From Clostridia bacterium (GTDB lineage: Bacteria; Bacillota; Clostridia; Oscillospirales; CAG-272), in the NCBI GenBank assembly GCA_017420755.1, contig JAFQOG010000029.1, positions 1 through 64,000 on the forward strand: DNA of 64,000 bases. Reading direction: 5' to 3'. The first letter of the stretch is position 1; every line of letters begins with the position of its first letter. The notes below the pieces were generated by a model that saw only the letters and a list, made by a program, of their open reading frames with translations, was not told the DNA's origin and did not search any database. The translations under genes were made by a program, and so were the position numbers. This document shows positions 15,424 to 23,620 of this stretch, in pieces.

Positions 15424-17097
15424 ATGACAATACTTTTAGGTATTTTATCCCTTCTTACCGGTGTCGGTGTTTTTATAGCCGGTATGAATATGATGGGTGA
15501 TGGTCTTGAAAAAAGTGCTGGTGGCGGACTTAAACGCCTACTTGCTAAAATTAGTAACAATCGTTTTGCCGGAGTTGGCATTGGAGCTGGAGTAACGGGA
15601 ATTATTCAAAGCTCATCGGCTACTAGTGTTATGGTAATCGGTCTTGTTAATGCCGGTGTTATGACACTTTTCCAAGCTACCTCTATCATTATGGGTGCAA
15701 ACATAGGAACAACCGTTACAGGACTTATTGTTGCGCTCTCTGGCTCAAATGGTGGTGGAGAAACAATTGGATTTTCTGAAATAGCAATGCTTTTTGCCTT
15801 TATTGGAGTTATGATGACATTTTTCAAAAATGAAAAGGTAAAGAGAATAGGTGGTATTCTTGGTGGACTTGGTCTTATTTTTGTAGGTCTTGATATAATG
15901 GGTGGCGCTCTTAAGGGCAATGAACAGCTTAATGATGCCTTCAAAAATCTTTTTGCACACATTGACTTCCCACTATTGCTAATAATTGTAGGTGCATTAT
16001 TTACTGCTCTCATTCAATCCTCGTCTGCTGCAACCGGTATTGTTATTACTATGGCAGGTGTTGGTACAATAAGCGTTCAAACTGCATTGTTTATCGTTCT
16101 TGGCTCAAATATAGGTACTTGTGTAACTGCGCTTATCGCTTGTATTGGTGCAAGCACCAACTCAAAAAGAACCGCGTTTATCCACTTTACCTTTAATGTT
16201 ATAGGTACAATCTTGTTCACTTCGTTCTTGTGGCCTACAAAGGATTGGTTCTCGGGCGTTCTTGCAACTTTGTTTGGAGCAGAAAATTATAGACTTCAAA
16301 TTGCTATGTTCCATGTTATTTTCAATGTTACCACAACTCTTGCGTTGATTGGATTTGCAAAATTACTTGTAAAGCTAGCAACCTTTGTTATAAGAGAAAA
16401 GAAGGAAGAAATAGAGGAATATCAGCTTAAATTTGTTGACGAAAGACTTCTTAAAACCCCTGCAATTGCTGTTATGCAGGTTAAAAGAGAGGTTGAATAT
16501 ATGGCATCCTTGGCAAAGGCGAATCTTGAAAGAGCTTTTGAAGAAATGCAAAATAAGGACGGCAAAAACAAGGAAGAGCTATATAAAATCGAGGGCATAA
16601 TTAACTTTACTAATAATGCTATAACAAAATACCTAATTCAACTCTCTCCGCTTTTGGATTCAGGAGATGAGCAAATTATAGGCTCATATTTCCATGTTCT
16701 TAATGACCTTGAAAGAATTGGTGACCACGCCGAAAACTTCTTTGAAATCGGTTCTCAAATGGGAGAAGAAAATCTTGCGTTCTCTGAAATGGCATTCAAC
16801 GAAATTATGGATATGTATCATAAGGTTGATAGAATGTTTGAAATAGCAATAGACGCCTTTGATAATGTTTCATCTGAGCATTTAAGAGATCTTACAGATC
16901 TAGAAAATGAGGTTGACGCTCTTAAGAAAAAGCTTTCATCTCAGCACTTTACTCGTCTTGCAACAGGCGATTGTAAGGTGGAGCAGAGCGCTTATTTCTT
17001 CTCAACTGTTGCCGGTCTTGAAAGAGTTGCTGACCACTTAATCAATATAGGATATAGCATTTTAACTCCAACCGGAGATCAAAAGTTTGCTAAATAA
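15424..17097 (+). CDS. Na+/phosphate cotransporter with PhoU domain
   Basis: A 557-residue fusion: two Na_Pi_cotrans repeats in the membrane part (GVTGIIQSSSATSVMVIGLV with GANIGTTVTGLIVAL; ALFTALIQSSSAATGIVITM with GSNIGTCVTALIA), then a cytoplasmic PhoU-like helical domain from about residue 345 to the end with the PhoU pattern DLERIGDHAENF and LERVADHLINIGY. QSSSAT motifs are those of NptA/SLC34 proteins. It should import phosphate with sodium. AAAGGAGAT lies before ATG 15424. It shares the transcript of the Mn riboswitch with the CaCA antiporter. Confidence 0.9.
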   Translation: MTILLGILSLLTGVGVFIAGMNMMGDGLEKSAGGGLKRLLAKISNNRFAGVGIGAGVTGIIQSSSATSVMVIGLVNAGVMTLFQATSIIMGANIGTTVTGLIVALSGSNGGGETIGFSEIAMLFAFIGVMMTFFKNEKVKRIGGILGGLGLIFVGLDIMGGALKGNEQLNDAFKNLFAHIDFPLLLIIVGALFTALIQSSSAATGIVITMAGVGTISVQTALFIVLGSNIGTCVTALIACIGASTNSKRTAFIHFTFNVIGTILFTSFLWPTKDWFSGVLATLFGAENYRLQIAMFHVIFNVTTTLALIGFAKLLVKLATFVIREKKEEIEEYQLKFVDERLLKTPAIAVMQVKREVEYMASLAKANLERAFEEMQNKDGKNKEELYKIEGIINFTNNAITKYLIQLSPLLDSGDEQIIGSYFHVLNDLERIGDHAENFFEIGSQMGEENLAFSEMAFNEIMDMYHKVDRMFEIAIDAFDNVSSEHLRDLTDLENEVDALKKKLSSQHFTRLATGDCKVEQSAYFFSTVAGLERVADHLINIGYSILTPTGDQKFAK

Positions 17098-17105
17098 AAT
17101 AAATA

Positions 17106-17134
17106 AAAAAATCTCGAGCTTCTCGAGATTTTTT
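17106..17134 (+). terminator. Terminator of the antiporter-cotransporter operon
   Basis: Stem AATCTCGAG / CTCGAGATT (17110-17118 and 17122-17130) with a three-base loop, extended by flanking A and T runs, starting 9 bp after the stop codon. Confidence 0.88.
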
Positions 17135-17140
17135 GTTTCG

Positions 17141-17210
17141 TAAATTTATCAATTTTCAAATTATAGAATTTATAAATTTAAAAATTTTAATAATTCTAAA
17201 AATATGCATA
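17141..17210. repeat. A/T-only low-complexity tract 2
   Basis: An almost pure A/T stretch with AATTTATAAATTTAAAAATT- and AATTCTAAAAAT-like units between two terminators at a convergent gene junction. Related to the tracts at 2601-2690 and 29797-29843. No gene is visible in it. Confidence 0.55.
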
Positions 17211-17212
17211 AT

Positions 17213-17244
17213 AAAAGGACTTGACAAAAAATCAAGCCCTTTTT
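17213..17244 (-). terminator. Terminator of ackA
   Basis: Minus strand stem AAAAAGGGCTTGA / TCAAGTCCTTTT (17232-17244 with 17213-17224), one G-T pair, with a T-rich loop and tail. Confidence 0.85.
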
Positions 17245-17262
17245 ATTTTATATTTAATTTGC

Positions 17263-18522
17263 TTATTTTGCCAAAACAATAGCCTCGGTATCTCTTGCAA
17301 TCATAAGCTCCTCGTTAGTTGGAAGAACATATACCTTAACCTTGGATTTTGGTGTTGAAAGCTCAACGATGTTAGGCTGTCTTAGAGTCTTTGCGTTAAG
17401 CTCGAAATCAATGTCAATTCCGTAGAATTCCATATCACGACAAACTCTTTCACGAAGCTCAGGATTGTTTTCGCCCATACCAGCAGTAAACACGATAGCG
17501 TCAAGTCCGTTCATGATAGCGGAGTAAGAGCCTATGTACTTTTTAACCTGGAATGCGAGAATGTCTGCTGCAAGCTGAGCATGCTTTGTAACGATTGCCT
17601 TTTCCTCGTCAGTTGTAGGACAAGTGTCAAGATCCTCGTTAAATTCACCTCTAATAGCGCCCTCGATATCACGGCTATCAGATGAATAAGCACTAACGCC
17701 AAGGAAGCCACATTTTTTATTCATGAAGTTTGTGATTTCATCAACGCTTATGTTATATTTCTTCATTATGTATGGAACGATTGCGGGGTCGATTGCGCCA
17801 CATCTAGTTCCCATTTCAACACCATCAAGAGGAGTAAAGCCCATAGAGGTGTCAACAACTCTACCATCTCTTACAGCAGAGATAGAAGAACCATTACCAA
17901 TATGACATGTGACAATCTTTGAATCAGGCTTGTTGCCGAGAATCTTAATCATCTCGTTTGCAACAAAGCGGTGAGATGTACCGTGAGCGCCATATCTTCT
18001 AATGTTATCCTCTTCAACCATCTTAATAGGAAGAGCATATGTATAAGCCTTAGGCTCCATTGTTTGATGGAATGCAGTATCGAATACAACTACCTGTGGA
18101 GTGTTTGGCATTACCTTTTGACAGCCCTTGATTCCCATAATGTGAGCAGGGTTGTGAAGAGGAGCGAACTCAACACACTTTTCAATAATTTTCAAAACCT
18201 CATCTGTTACAAGACAGCTCTCGGAAACATATGGGCCACCATGAACAACTCTGTGTCCTACTGCCTCTATTTCGTCCATGCTTGAAATGCAACCATATTC
18301 TGGATCTGTTAGCATACCAACTACGATTTCGGTTGCAACAGAGTGGTCATCCATCGGGATTTCCTTTTTAATTTTTGTGCCGTCAGCCTTCTTATGCTCA
18401 ATCAAGCTACCAGCCATACCAATTCTTTCGCAAATACCCTTTCCTAAAACCTCTTCGGTTGTGGTATCCATCAATTGATATTTAAGAGATGAGCTACCAG
18501 CGTTTACTACAAGTACCTTCAT
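17263..18522 (-). CDS. ackA: Acetate kinase
   Basis: Transfers phosphate between acetyl phosphate and ADP, giving ATP in acetate fermentation. The 419-residue protein has both ASKHA signatures: VLVNAGSSSLKYQLMD at the N-terminus and TCHIGNGSSISAVRDGRVVD (about 204-223), plus HRVVHGG, GAHGTSHRFV and GVEMGTRCGAIDP. AGGAGG stands before ATG 18522. No pta (phosphotransacetylase) is adjacent, which is less usual than a pta-ackA pair. The divergent neighbour is tmcAL, whose enzyme also uses acetate. Confidence 0.97.
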   Translation of the reverse strand: MKVLVVNAGSSSLKYQLMDTTTEEVLGKGICERIGMAGSLIEHKKADGTKIKKEIPMDDHSVATEIVVGMLTDPEYGCISSMDEIEAVGHRVVHGGPYVSESCLVTDEVLKIIEKCVEFAPLHNPAHIMGIKGCQKVMPNTPQVVVFDTAFHQTMEPKAYTYALPIKMVEEDNIRRYGAHGTSHRFVANEMIKILGNKPDSKIVTCHIGNGSSISAVRDGRVVDTSMGFTPLDGVEMGTRCGAIDPAIVPYIMKKYNISVDEITNFMNKKCGFLGVSAYSSDSRDIEGAIRGEFNEDLDTCPTTDEEKAIVTKHAQLAADILAFQVKKYIGSYSAIMNGLDAIVFTAGMGENNPELRERVCRDMEFYGIDIDFELNAKTLRQPNIVELSTPKSKVKVYVLPTNEELMIARDTEAIVLAK

Positions 18523-18548
18523 TTTTTATTCCTCCTGAAAAAAGTTTC

Positions 18549-18577
18549 TTGACAAAAATAAAATTATCGTATATATT
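18549..18577 (+). promoter_or_regulatory. Sigma-A promoter of tmcAL
   Basis: TTGACA (18549-18554), 17 bp, TATATT (18572-18577). The -10 hexamer overlaps the -10 of the opposing ackA promoter. Confidence 0.8.
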
Positions 18578-18603
18578 ATATATCATAGGAGTAATAAATT
18601 CAA
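18575..18603 (-). promoter_or_regulatory. Sigma-A promoter of ackA
   Basis: Minus strand TTGAAT (18598-18603), 17 bp, TATAAT (18575-18580). It overlaps the divergent tmcAL promoter by three bases in the -10 region, so polymerase cannot hold both at once. Confidence 0.8.
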
Positions 18604-18658
18604 GGCTTATATTCAAATTTTGGAAAAATAAATTGTTTTTTGAGAAAGGAATTTAAAA

Positions 18659-19828
18659 ATGAACGAAATTATCGCTATAATATGCGAATATAATCCGTTT
18701 CATAATGGACATAAGCATCAAATAGATAAAATAAAGGAAAAATTCCCCAATTCCACCATAATAGCAATTATGTCCGGAAATGTAGTTCAAAGAGGCGAAT
18801 TTTCCATGCTAGATAAATATACACGGGCAAAGGTAGCTGTAATTAATGGCGTTAATGCGGTATTTGAGCTTCCTTATCCATTTTCCTCGTCTAATGCAGA
18901 AATTTTTGCCTTAGCTGGAGCTGCTATTGCGGACAAGCTAGGGGCAACACATTTGTGCTTTGGCTCGGAAAGTGATAATTTAGAATATCTTTATGATATC
19001 GCAAATACAATAGATTCTCAAGCATTTGAGGATAAGATGCAAGCACTAATCCGGGACAAAAGAATTAGCTATATTTCTGCCAAGGAGCAAGCACTTAAAA
19101 AGCTAGGTAAGCAATTACCAACAAATCCTAACGATATGCTGGCGGTAGAGTATTTGCGTGCAATAAGAAGGCTCAATTCCAAAATGCTTCCAATATCCAT
19201 TAAAAGAGAGGGTGCTCAATATAATTCTGTTGAAGAGTGCGAAATTATGTCGGCGACAGCAATTAGAAAGGCATTTTATGAAAGAAAAGAGCTTTTATCA
19301 ATGCCGGAAAATGCCATTGAAATTTTAAAAGAGGAGCTCTCGAATGGACGATATCTAAATAAACAAGAATTAGACCAATTTTTATTTAGATATGCGCTAA
19401 TAGCGAATCCGGAACTTTACGAGGGCGTCTTTGATGCGCCATGGGAGAGCGGTTATTTTATTTTTAAGATTGCAAAAAAGGCGTCAAGCGCTAGCGAGTT
19501 TTTTGACAATCTTTGCTCTAAAACCTACACACACGCAAGGCTTAGAAGAACGCTTATGTATCTTGTAACGGGCGTTATTGGTGTTTCAACCGATAACATT
19601 TTTACATCTCTTTTGGCATCTGATGATATAGGACGAGATTTTATAAAGAAAATCAGAAAAGGCTTGAAAATCGTAATCTTAACAAAGCAAGCAGATGCTA
19701 AAAAGCTATCAAGTGACGAGCTTCAAATGCTAAAATATTCTCAAATTGCTGATGAACTATTTATGTCGTTTCTTAAAACACCAATTAGCGCTGATAACGC
19801 TTATAAAAGATCACCCGTAATAATATAA
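18659..19828 (+). CDS. tmcAL: tRNA(Met) cytidine acetate ligase
   Basis: Makes N4-acetylcytidine at the wobble base of elongator tRNA-Met from acetate and ATP through acetyl-AMP. The 389-residue protein starts with the nucleotidyltransferase HxGH-type motif in ICEYNPFHNGHKHQI and has IMSGNVVQRGEFSMLDK, followed by the AELPYPFSS-like block FELPYPFSSSNAEIFALAG. Later comes the SATAIRKA nucleotide-binding block. AAAGGA lies 9 nt before ATG 18659. It diverges from ackA across 136 bp with overlapping promoters, which could tie tRNA acetylation to acetate metabolism. Confidence 0.92.
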   Translation: MNEIIAIICEYNPFHNGHKHQIDKIKEKFPNSTIIAIMSGNVVQRGEFSMLDKYTRAKVAVINGVNAVFELPYPFSSSNAEIFALAGAAIADKLGATHLCFGSESDNLEYLYDIANTIDSQAFEDKMQALIRDKRISYISAKEQALKKLGKQLPTNPNDMLAVEYLRAIRRLNSKMLPISIKREGAQYNSVEECEIMSATAIRKAFYERKELLSMPENAIEILKEELSNGRYLNKQELDQFLFRYALIANPELYEGVFDAPWESGYFIFKIAKKASSASEFFDNLCSKTYTHARLRRTLMYLVTGVIGVSTDNIFTSLLASDDIGRDFIKKIRKGLKIVILTKQADAKKLSSDELQMLKYSQIADELFMSFLKTPISADNAYKRSPVII

Positions 19829-19857
19829 CAAAATCTCCGCCAAAAGCGGAGATTTTG
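19829..19857. terminator. Bidirectional terminator between tmcAL and the DUF378 gene
   Basis: A 12-bp perfect stem CAAAATCTCCGC / GCGGAGATTTTG (19829-19840 and 19846-19857) with a five-base loop. It lies between converging genes; the T-runs on each side are short. Confidence 0.75.
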
Positions 19858-19862
19858 CTTTG

Positions 19863-20081
19863 TTATTCGATTTCTTCTGTCTCGGTAGAATGCTCTCTAA
19901 AGAGTAGAGAAATGCACCAAAGGGCGCAAAGTGCTATAACTACATAAATTATTCTAGATACAACAGCGTCAGCGCCACCAAACAACCAAGCTACAACATC
20001 GAATTGGAACAATCCCACGCTACCCCAGTTTAAACCACCGATAATGAGCAGAAAAAGTGCGATTCTGTCCATAATCATCAT
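19863..20081 (-). CDS. DUF378 family small membrane protein
   Basis: A 72-residue protein with two predicted transmembrane helices and the DUF378 pattern IALFLLIIGGLNWGSVGLFQ, then VSRIIYVVIALCALWCISLL, and an acidic tail. The function of DUF378 (YuzA-like) is unknown; such genes are frequent in spore formers. The frame is open up to 20114, but GGAGG 9 nt before ATG 20081 sets the start. An inverted repeat lies in its leader. It is alone on the minus strand, convergent with tmcAL and divergent from sigK. Confidence 0.82.
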   Translation of the reverse strand: MMIMDRIALFLLIIGGLNWGSVGLFQFDVVAWLFGGADAVVSRIIYVVIALCALWCISLLFREHSTETEEIE

Positions 20082-20098
20082 AATAGAAATCCTCCAAT

Positions 20099-20114
20099 TT
20101 GAACTTTCGTTCAA
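20099..20114. repeat. Short inverted repeat upstream of the DUF378 gene
   Basis: TTGAAC-TTTC-GTTCAA, a perfect 6-bp inverted repeat with a four-base centre, just before the Shine-Dalgarno of the DUF378 gene. It could be an operator or a leader hairpin; no test is possible here. Confidence 0.4.
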
Positions 20115-20223
20115 TGATATTTTTTCACATTCGTCTTTTATTATTCATAAAGTGATAGAGGAAATTTTTCCTGACAAGCAATTTTTTTAAAAAATCAAAT
20201 ATAGATTAATGTGAGGTGATTTT

Positions 20224-20907
20224 ATGGGATTTTTTACAATGATTTTACATCTAACCTATATGATATTGGGGGTTGAGCCAATTCAAAAGTTTCCGCCCGC
20301 CTTATCGTCTGATGAGGAAAGAGCGTGCTTTGAAAAAGCAAGGGGTGGTGATGAAGAGGCGCGTGCTAAGCTAATAGAGCATAATCTAAGGCTAGTAGCA
20401 CATGTTGTAAGAAAATATTATACATCGTCAAAAACGCCAGACGATTTAATTTCTGTGGGAACAATAGGGCTAATAAAAGCAATAGACTCCTTCAACCACT
20501 TGAATGGAGCTAGATTTGCAACCTATGCGGCTAAATGTATTCAAAACGAAATATTAATGCTTTTTCGCAGTCAAAAAAAGCTAGGCTGTGAGGTTTCGTT
20601 AAACGATGTAATAGATATTGATAAGGACGGAAATCCATTAACCTATATTGATATTATAAGCACCGAGGATACAATCGCTGAGGATTTAGATAAAAAAATG
20701 AAAATAAATAAAGCCCTAGATTACATAAAATATTATCTTGATGACAGAGAAAAGCAAATAATTATTATGAGGTATGGCCTAGGAAATACAAAGGTATATA
20801 CGCAAAGAGAGGTAGCACAGATTTTAGGTATTTCACGCTCATATGTGTCTAGAATTGAAAAATCTGCGCTTGAAAAAATAAATAAATATTTAACGCCCGA
20901 AGGTTGA
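20224..20907 (+). CDS. sigK: Sporulation sigma factor K
   Basis: Late mother-cell sigma factor. The 227-residue protein opens with a hydrophobic pro-sequence (MILHLTYMILGVEP) followed by PPALSSDEE, as in pro-sigma K. Region 2 has LIEHNLRLVAHVVRKY and DLISVGTIGLIKAIDSF, then FATYAAKCIQNEILM. Region 4 ends with the helix-turn-helix TQREVAQILGISRSYVSRIE. The gene is continuous, with no skin-like insertion. GAGGTGAT precedes ATG 20224. Sigma E is the close alternative, but the pro-sequence and the PLSS-type junction favour sigma K. No sigma-E promoter could be matched upstream. Confidence 0.88.
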   Translation: MGFFTMILHLTYMILGVEPIQKFPPALSSDEERACFEKARGGDEEARAKLIEHNLRLVAHVVRKYYTSSKTPDDLISVGTIGLIKAIDSFNHLNGARFATYAAKCIQNEILMLFRSQKKLGCEVSLNDVIDIDKDGNPLTYIDIISTEDTIAEDLDKKMKINKALDYIKYYLDDREKQIIIMRYGLGNTKVYTQREVAQILGISRSYVSRIEKSALEKINKYLTPEG

Positions 20908-20932
20908 CTTTTTCACACACATATTATATAAT
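20904..20932 (+). promoter_or_regulatory. Sigma-A promoter of the DUF512-der operon
   Basis: TTGACT (20904-20909), 17 bp, TATAAT (20927-20932). The -35 overlaps the sigK stop codon. Confidence 0.85.
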
Positions 20933-20964
20933 ATATAATTGAATAAGAATGTGGTGAGGTAAAA

Positions 20965-22287
20965 ATGGTAAGAATTGAAAATGTAATTCCCGACACATAT
21001 GCTTATGAGTGTGGAATTAAGGTTGGCGATATGCTAGTTAGCATAAATGGCCGTGAAATATGTGATGTTATAGATTATAGATTTTTTCTTGCAAATGAAA
21101 AGCTTTCGATAAAAATACTAAGAAATGGCACAGAGCTGGAATTTGAAATTTCAAAGGACACCTACGAGGATATAGGACTAGATTTTGAAACGCCATTGAT
21201 GGATAAAAAGCATAGGTGCGAAAATAAATGCATTTTTTGCTTTATAGATCAGCTACCAAAGGGGTTAAGGGACACTCTATATTTTAAGGATGACGATTCT
21301 AGATTGTCATTCCTACACGGAAATTATGTTACCCTTACAAACCTTTCTCAAAGCGATATAGATAGAATAATAGAAATGCACATAAGTCCCATCAATGTGT
21401 CAATTCACACAACCAATCATGAGCTTAGATGCAAAATGATGCATAATAAAAAAGCAGGAGAGGTGCTTTCCTATCTTAACGATTTTGCAAATGCAGGCAT
21501 TGATATCTGTGGACAAATCGTTCTTTGTAGAGGAATTAATGACGGAGAGGAGCTCGAAAAATCACTAAACGATCTTTCGGCTCTATATCCCGCTCTCCAA
21601 AGCGTTTGCATTGTTCCATCAGGCTTGACAGCGCACAGAGAAGGGCTATACCCTCTTGTGCCATTTGATAAGGAGTCCTCTTGCGAGGTCATAAAAATGG
21701 TAGAGCGTATTAATAAGCTCTATGCTAAAAAGTATGGTGTTAATCTATTTTTCTGCTCAGATGAATTTTATTTAATGGCAGAGAAAAAGCTCCCAAGCTA
21801 TGACTATTATGAGGAGTTTACTCAGTTAGAAAATGGTGTTGGAATGCTACGCCTTTTTGAGGAGGAGCTTAGTGCCTTTTTGAAAACGCTTTCAAAGGAA
21901 GAAAAGCAAATCAAAAGAACCATTTCGATCGCAACAGGCGAATCGGCATATGATTTTATATGCGAAATGGTGAAAAAGATACAGAAAAAATGCAAGGGAA
22001 TTTCTTGCAATGTTTATAAAATCAAAAACGATTTCTTTGGTCATTCAATTACAGTTGCCGGCTTGATTACGGGAAGGGATCTTGTAAATCAGCTATCGGA
22101 CAAGCCTCTTGGCGAGGAGCTGCTCATTTCTCGTAGTATGCTTAGAAGTGAGGGCGATTTGTTTCTCTGTGGAATGTCGATTGATGAGCTAAGTGAGAAT
22201 CTAAATATAAATGTACAAGCTACCGAATGTGACGGAGCAAGCTTTGTTATGTCAGTGCTTGGGATAAAGGAGGAAGAAGATGTCTAA
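20965..22287 (+). CDS. DUF512 family PDZ / radical-SAM-like protein
   Basis: A 440-residue protein with an N-terminal PDZ-like domain (about 1-65; CGIKVGDMLVSINGREI), a radical SAM-like middle with the cysteine cluster CENKCIFCFIDQLPKG (about 88-103), and the C-terminal DUF512 domain (from about 285; GMLRLFEEE, ATGESAYDFI, VAGLITGRDL). The family is conserved in Firmicutes and Cyanobacteria, usually beside der, but its reaction is unknown. GTGAGG lies upstream of ATG 20965. The 3' end overlaps der by 8 bp, which fits the usual DUF512-der pairing and suggests a role linked to ribosome assembly or RNA. Confidence 0.88.
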   Translation: MVRIENVIPDTYAYECGIKVGDMLVSINGREICDVIDYRFFLANEKLSIKILRNGTELEFEISKDTYEDIGLDFETPLMDKKHRCENKCIFCFIDQLPKGLRDTLYFKDDDSRLSFLHGNYVTLTNLSQSDIDRIIEMHISPINVSIHTTNHELRCKMMHNKKAGEVLSYLNDFANAGIDICGQIVLCRGINDGEELEKSLNDLSALYPALQSVCIVPSGLTAHREGLYPLVPFDKESSCEVIKMVERINKLYAKKYGVNLFFCSDEFYLMAEKKLPSYDYYEEFTQLENGVGMLRLFEEELSAFLKTLSKEEKQIKRTISIATGESAYDFICEMVKKIQKKCKGISCNVYKIKNDFFGHSITVAGLITGRDLVNQLSDKPLGEELLISRSMLRSEGDLFLCGMSIDELSENLNINVQATECDGASFVMSVLGIKEEEDV

Positions 22288-23620
22288 GCCTATAATTGCC
22301 ATTGTTGGCAGACCAAATGTTGGAAAAAGCACGCTTTTTAATAAGATAATCGGCGAAAGACGCTCAATAGTAGAGGACACCCCCGGTGTTACCAGAGATA
22401 GAATTTATGGTGAGAGCGAATGGTGCGGAAGAAAATTTATTTTAATAGATACAGGTGGAATTGAGCCTAAAACAGATAGCATGATTTTGCAAAAAATGAG
22501 AGAACAGGCTCAAATTGCAATAGATACGGCTGATGCAATAATTTTTATGTGTGATATTAATGCAGGACTTGTTGCTGACGATCGTGATATTGCTCTTATG
22601 CTAAAAAAGAGTGGTAAGCCTGTTGTTATTTGTGTAAATAAGGCAGATAGAGTTGGTCAGGTTGATCCAACCTTCTACGAATTCTACGAGCTTGGCTTCG
22701 ATATCGATCCCGTTCCCGTATCGTCAATTCACGGAACAGGAAGTGGAGACTTGCTCGATGCAGTTCTCGCTACAATTCCGGTTGTGGAGGAGCAGGAAGA
22801 GGACGCTGATCGCATAAATGTTGCGGTTATAGGAAAGCCAAACGCAGGAAAATCTTCGATAATCAATAAAATTTTAGGTACAGATCGTCTTATTGTATCA
22901 TCAATGGCAGGAACAACAAGAGATGCTATTGATACAGAGTTTGAAAACGAGTATGGAAAATATAATTTTATTGATACCGCGGGCATTAGACGCCAAAGCA
23001 AGGTTGAGGATAGAATAGAAAAGTTCAGCGTTTTAAGAGCTCATATGGCTGTTGAAAGGGCTGATGTTTGCCTTATAGTAGTTGATGCAACCGAGGGCGT
23101 TACTGAGCAGGATGAAAAAATTGCAGGAATCGCTCATGAAGCAGGCAAGGCAGTAATTATTATAGTAAATAAATGGGATTTGCTTGATAGCGCAGATAAG
23201 GATACCGTTAAGTATTCTAAAAAGGTTTATGAGGCGCTCTCATATATGACATATGCTCCTATAATTTATGTTTCAGCACTTACAGGTCAAAGAATTGTCA
23301 AAATTTTTGAGATGATTAATTATGTATTTAATCAATCGAAAACTAGAATTTCAACAGGAATGCTAAACGATGTTCTAAACGAGGCTGTAACAAGAGTTCA
23401 GCCACCATCAGACAAGGGAAGACGACTCAAAGTTTATTACATGACACAGACTAGCGTAGCTCCGCCTACATTCGTTTTGTTCTGTAATAGCGCAGTCCTT
23501 TTCCATTTCTCGTATCAAAGATATATAGAAAATTGCCTAAGAGATACCTTTGGCTTTAAGGGGACACCTATTAAACTCGTTATAAGACAACGAGGAGATG
23601 ATGAGGAGACAAAAATATGA
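22280..23620 (+). CDS. der: Ribosome-associated GTPase Der (EngA)
   Basis: Tandem GTPase needed for 50S subunit maturation. The 446-residue protein has two G domains: G1 GRPNVGKS (about 8-15) with DTPGVTRD and NKAD, then G1 GKPNAGKS (about 182-189) with DTAGIRRQ and NKWD. A C-terminal KH-like domain follows (from about 352, ending IKLVIRQR). AAAGGAGGAAG precedes ATG 22280 inside the DUF512 gene. It overlaps plsY by 4 bp (ATGA). Confidence 0.97.
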   Translation: MSKPIIAIVGRPNVGKSTLFNKIIGERRSIVEDTPGVTRDRIYGESEWCGRKFILIDTGGIEPKTDSMILQKMREQAQIAIDTADAIIFMCDINAGLVADDRDIALMLKKSGKPVVICVNKADRVGQVDPTFYEFYELGFDIDPVPVSSIHGTGSGDLLDAVLATIPVVEEQEEDADRINVAVIGKPNAGKSSIINKILGTDRLIVSSMAGTTRDAIDTEFENEYGKYNFIDTAGIRRQSKVEDRIEKFSVLRAHMAVERADVCLIVVDATEGVTEQDEKIAGIAHEAGKAVIIIVNKWDLLDSADKDTVKYSKKVYEALSYMTYAPIIYVSALTGQRIVKIFEMINYVFNQSKTRISTGMLNDVLNEAVTRVQPPSDKGRRLKVYYMTQTSVAPPTFVLFCNSAVLFHFSYQRYIENCLRDTFGFKGTPIKLVIRQRGDDEETKI

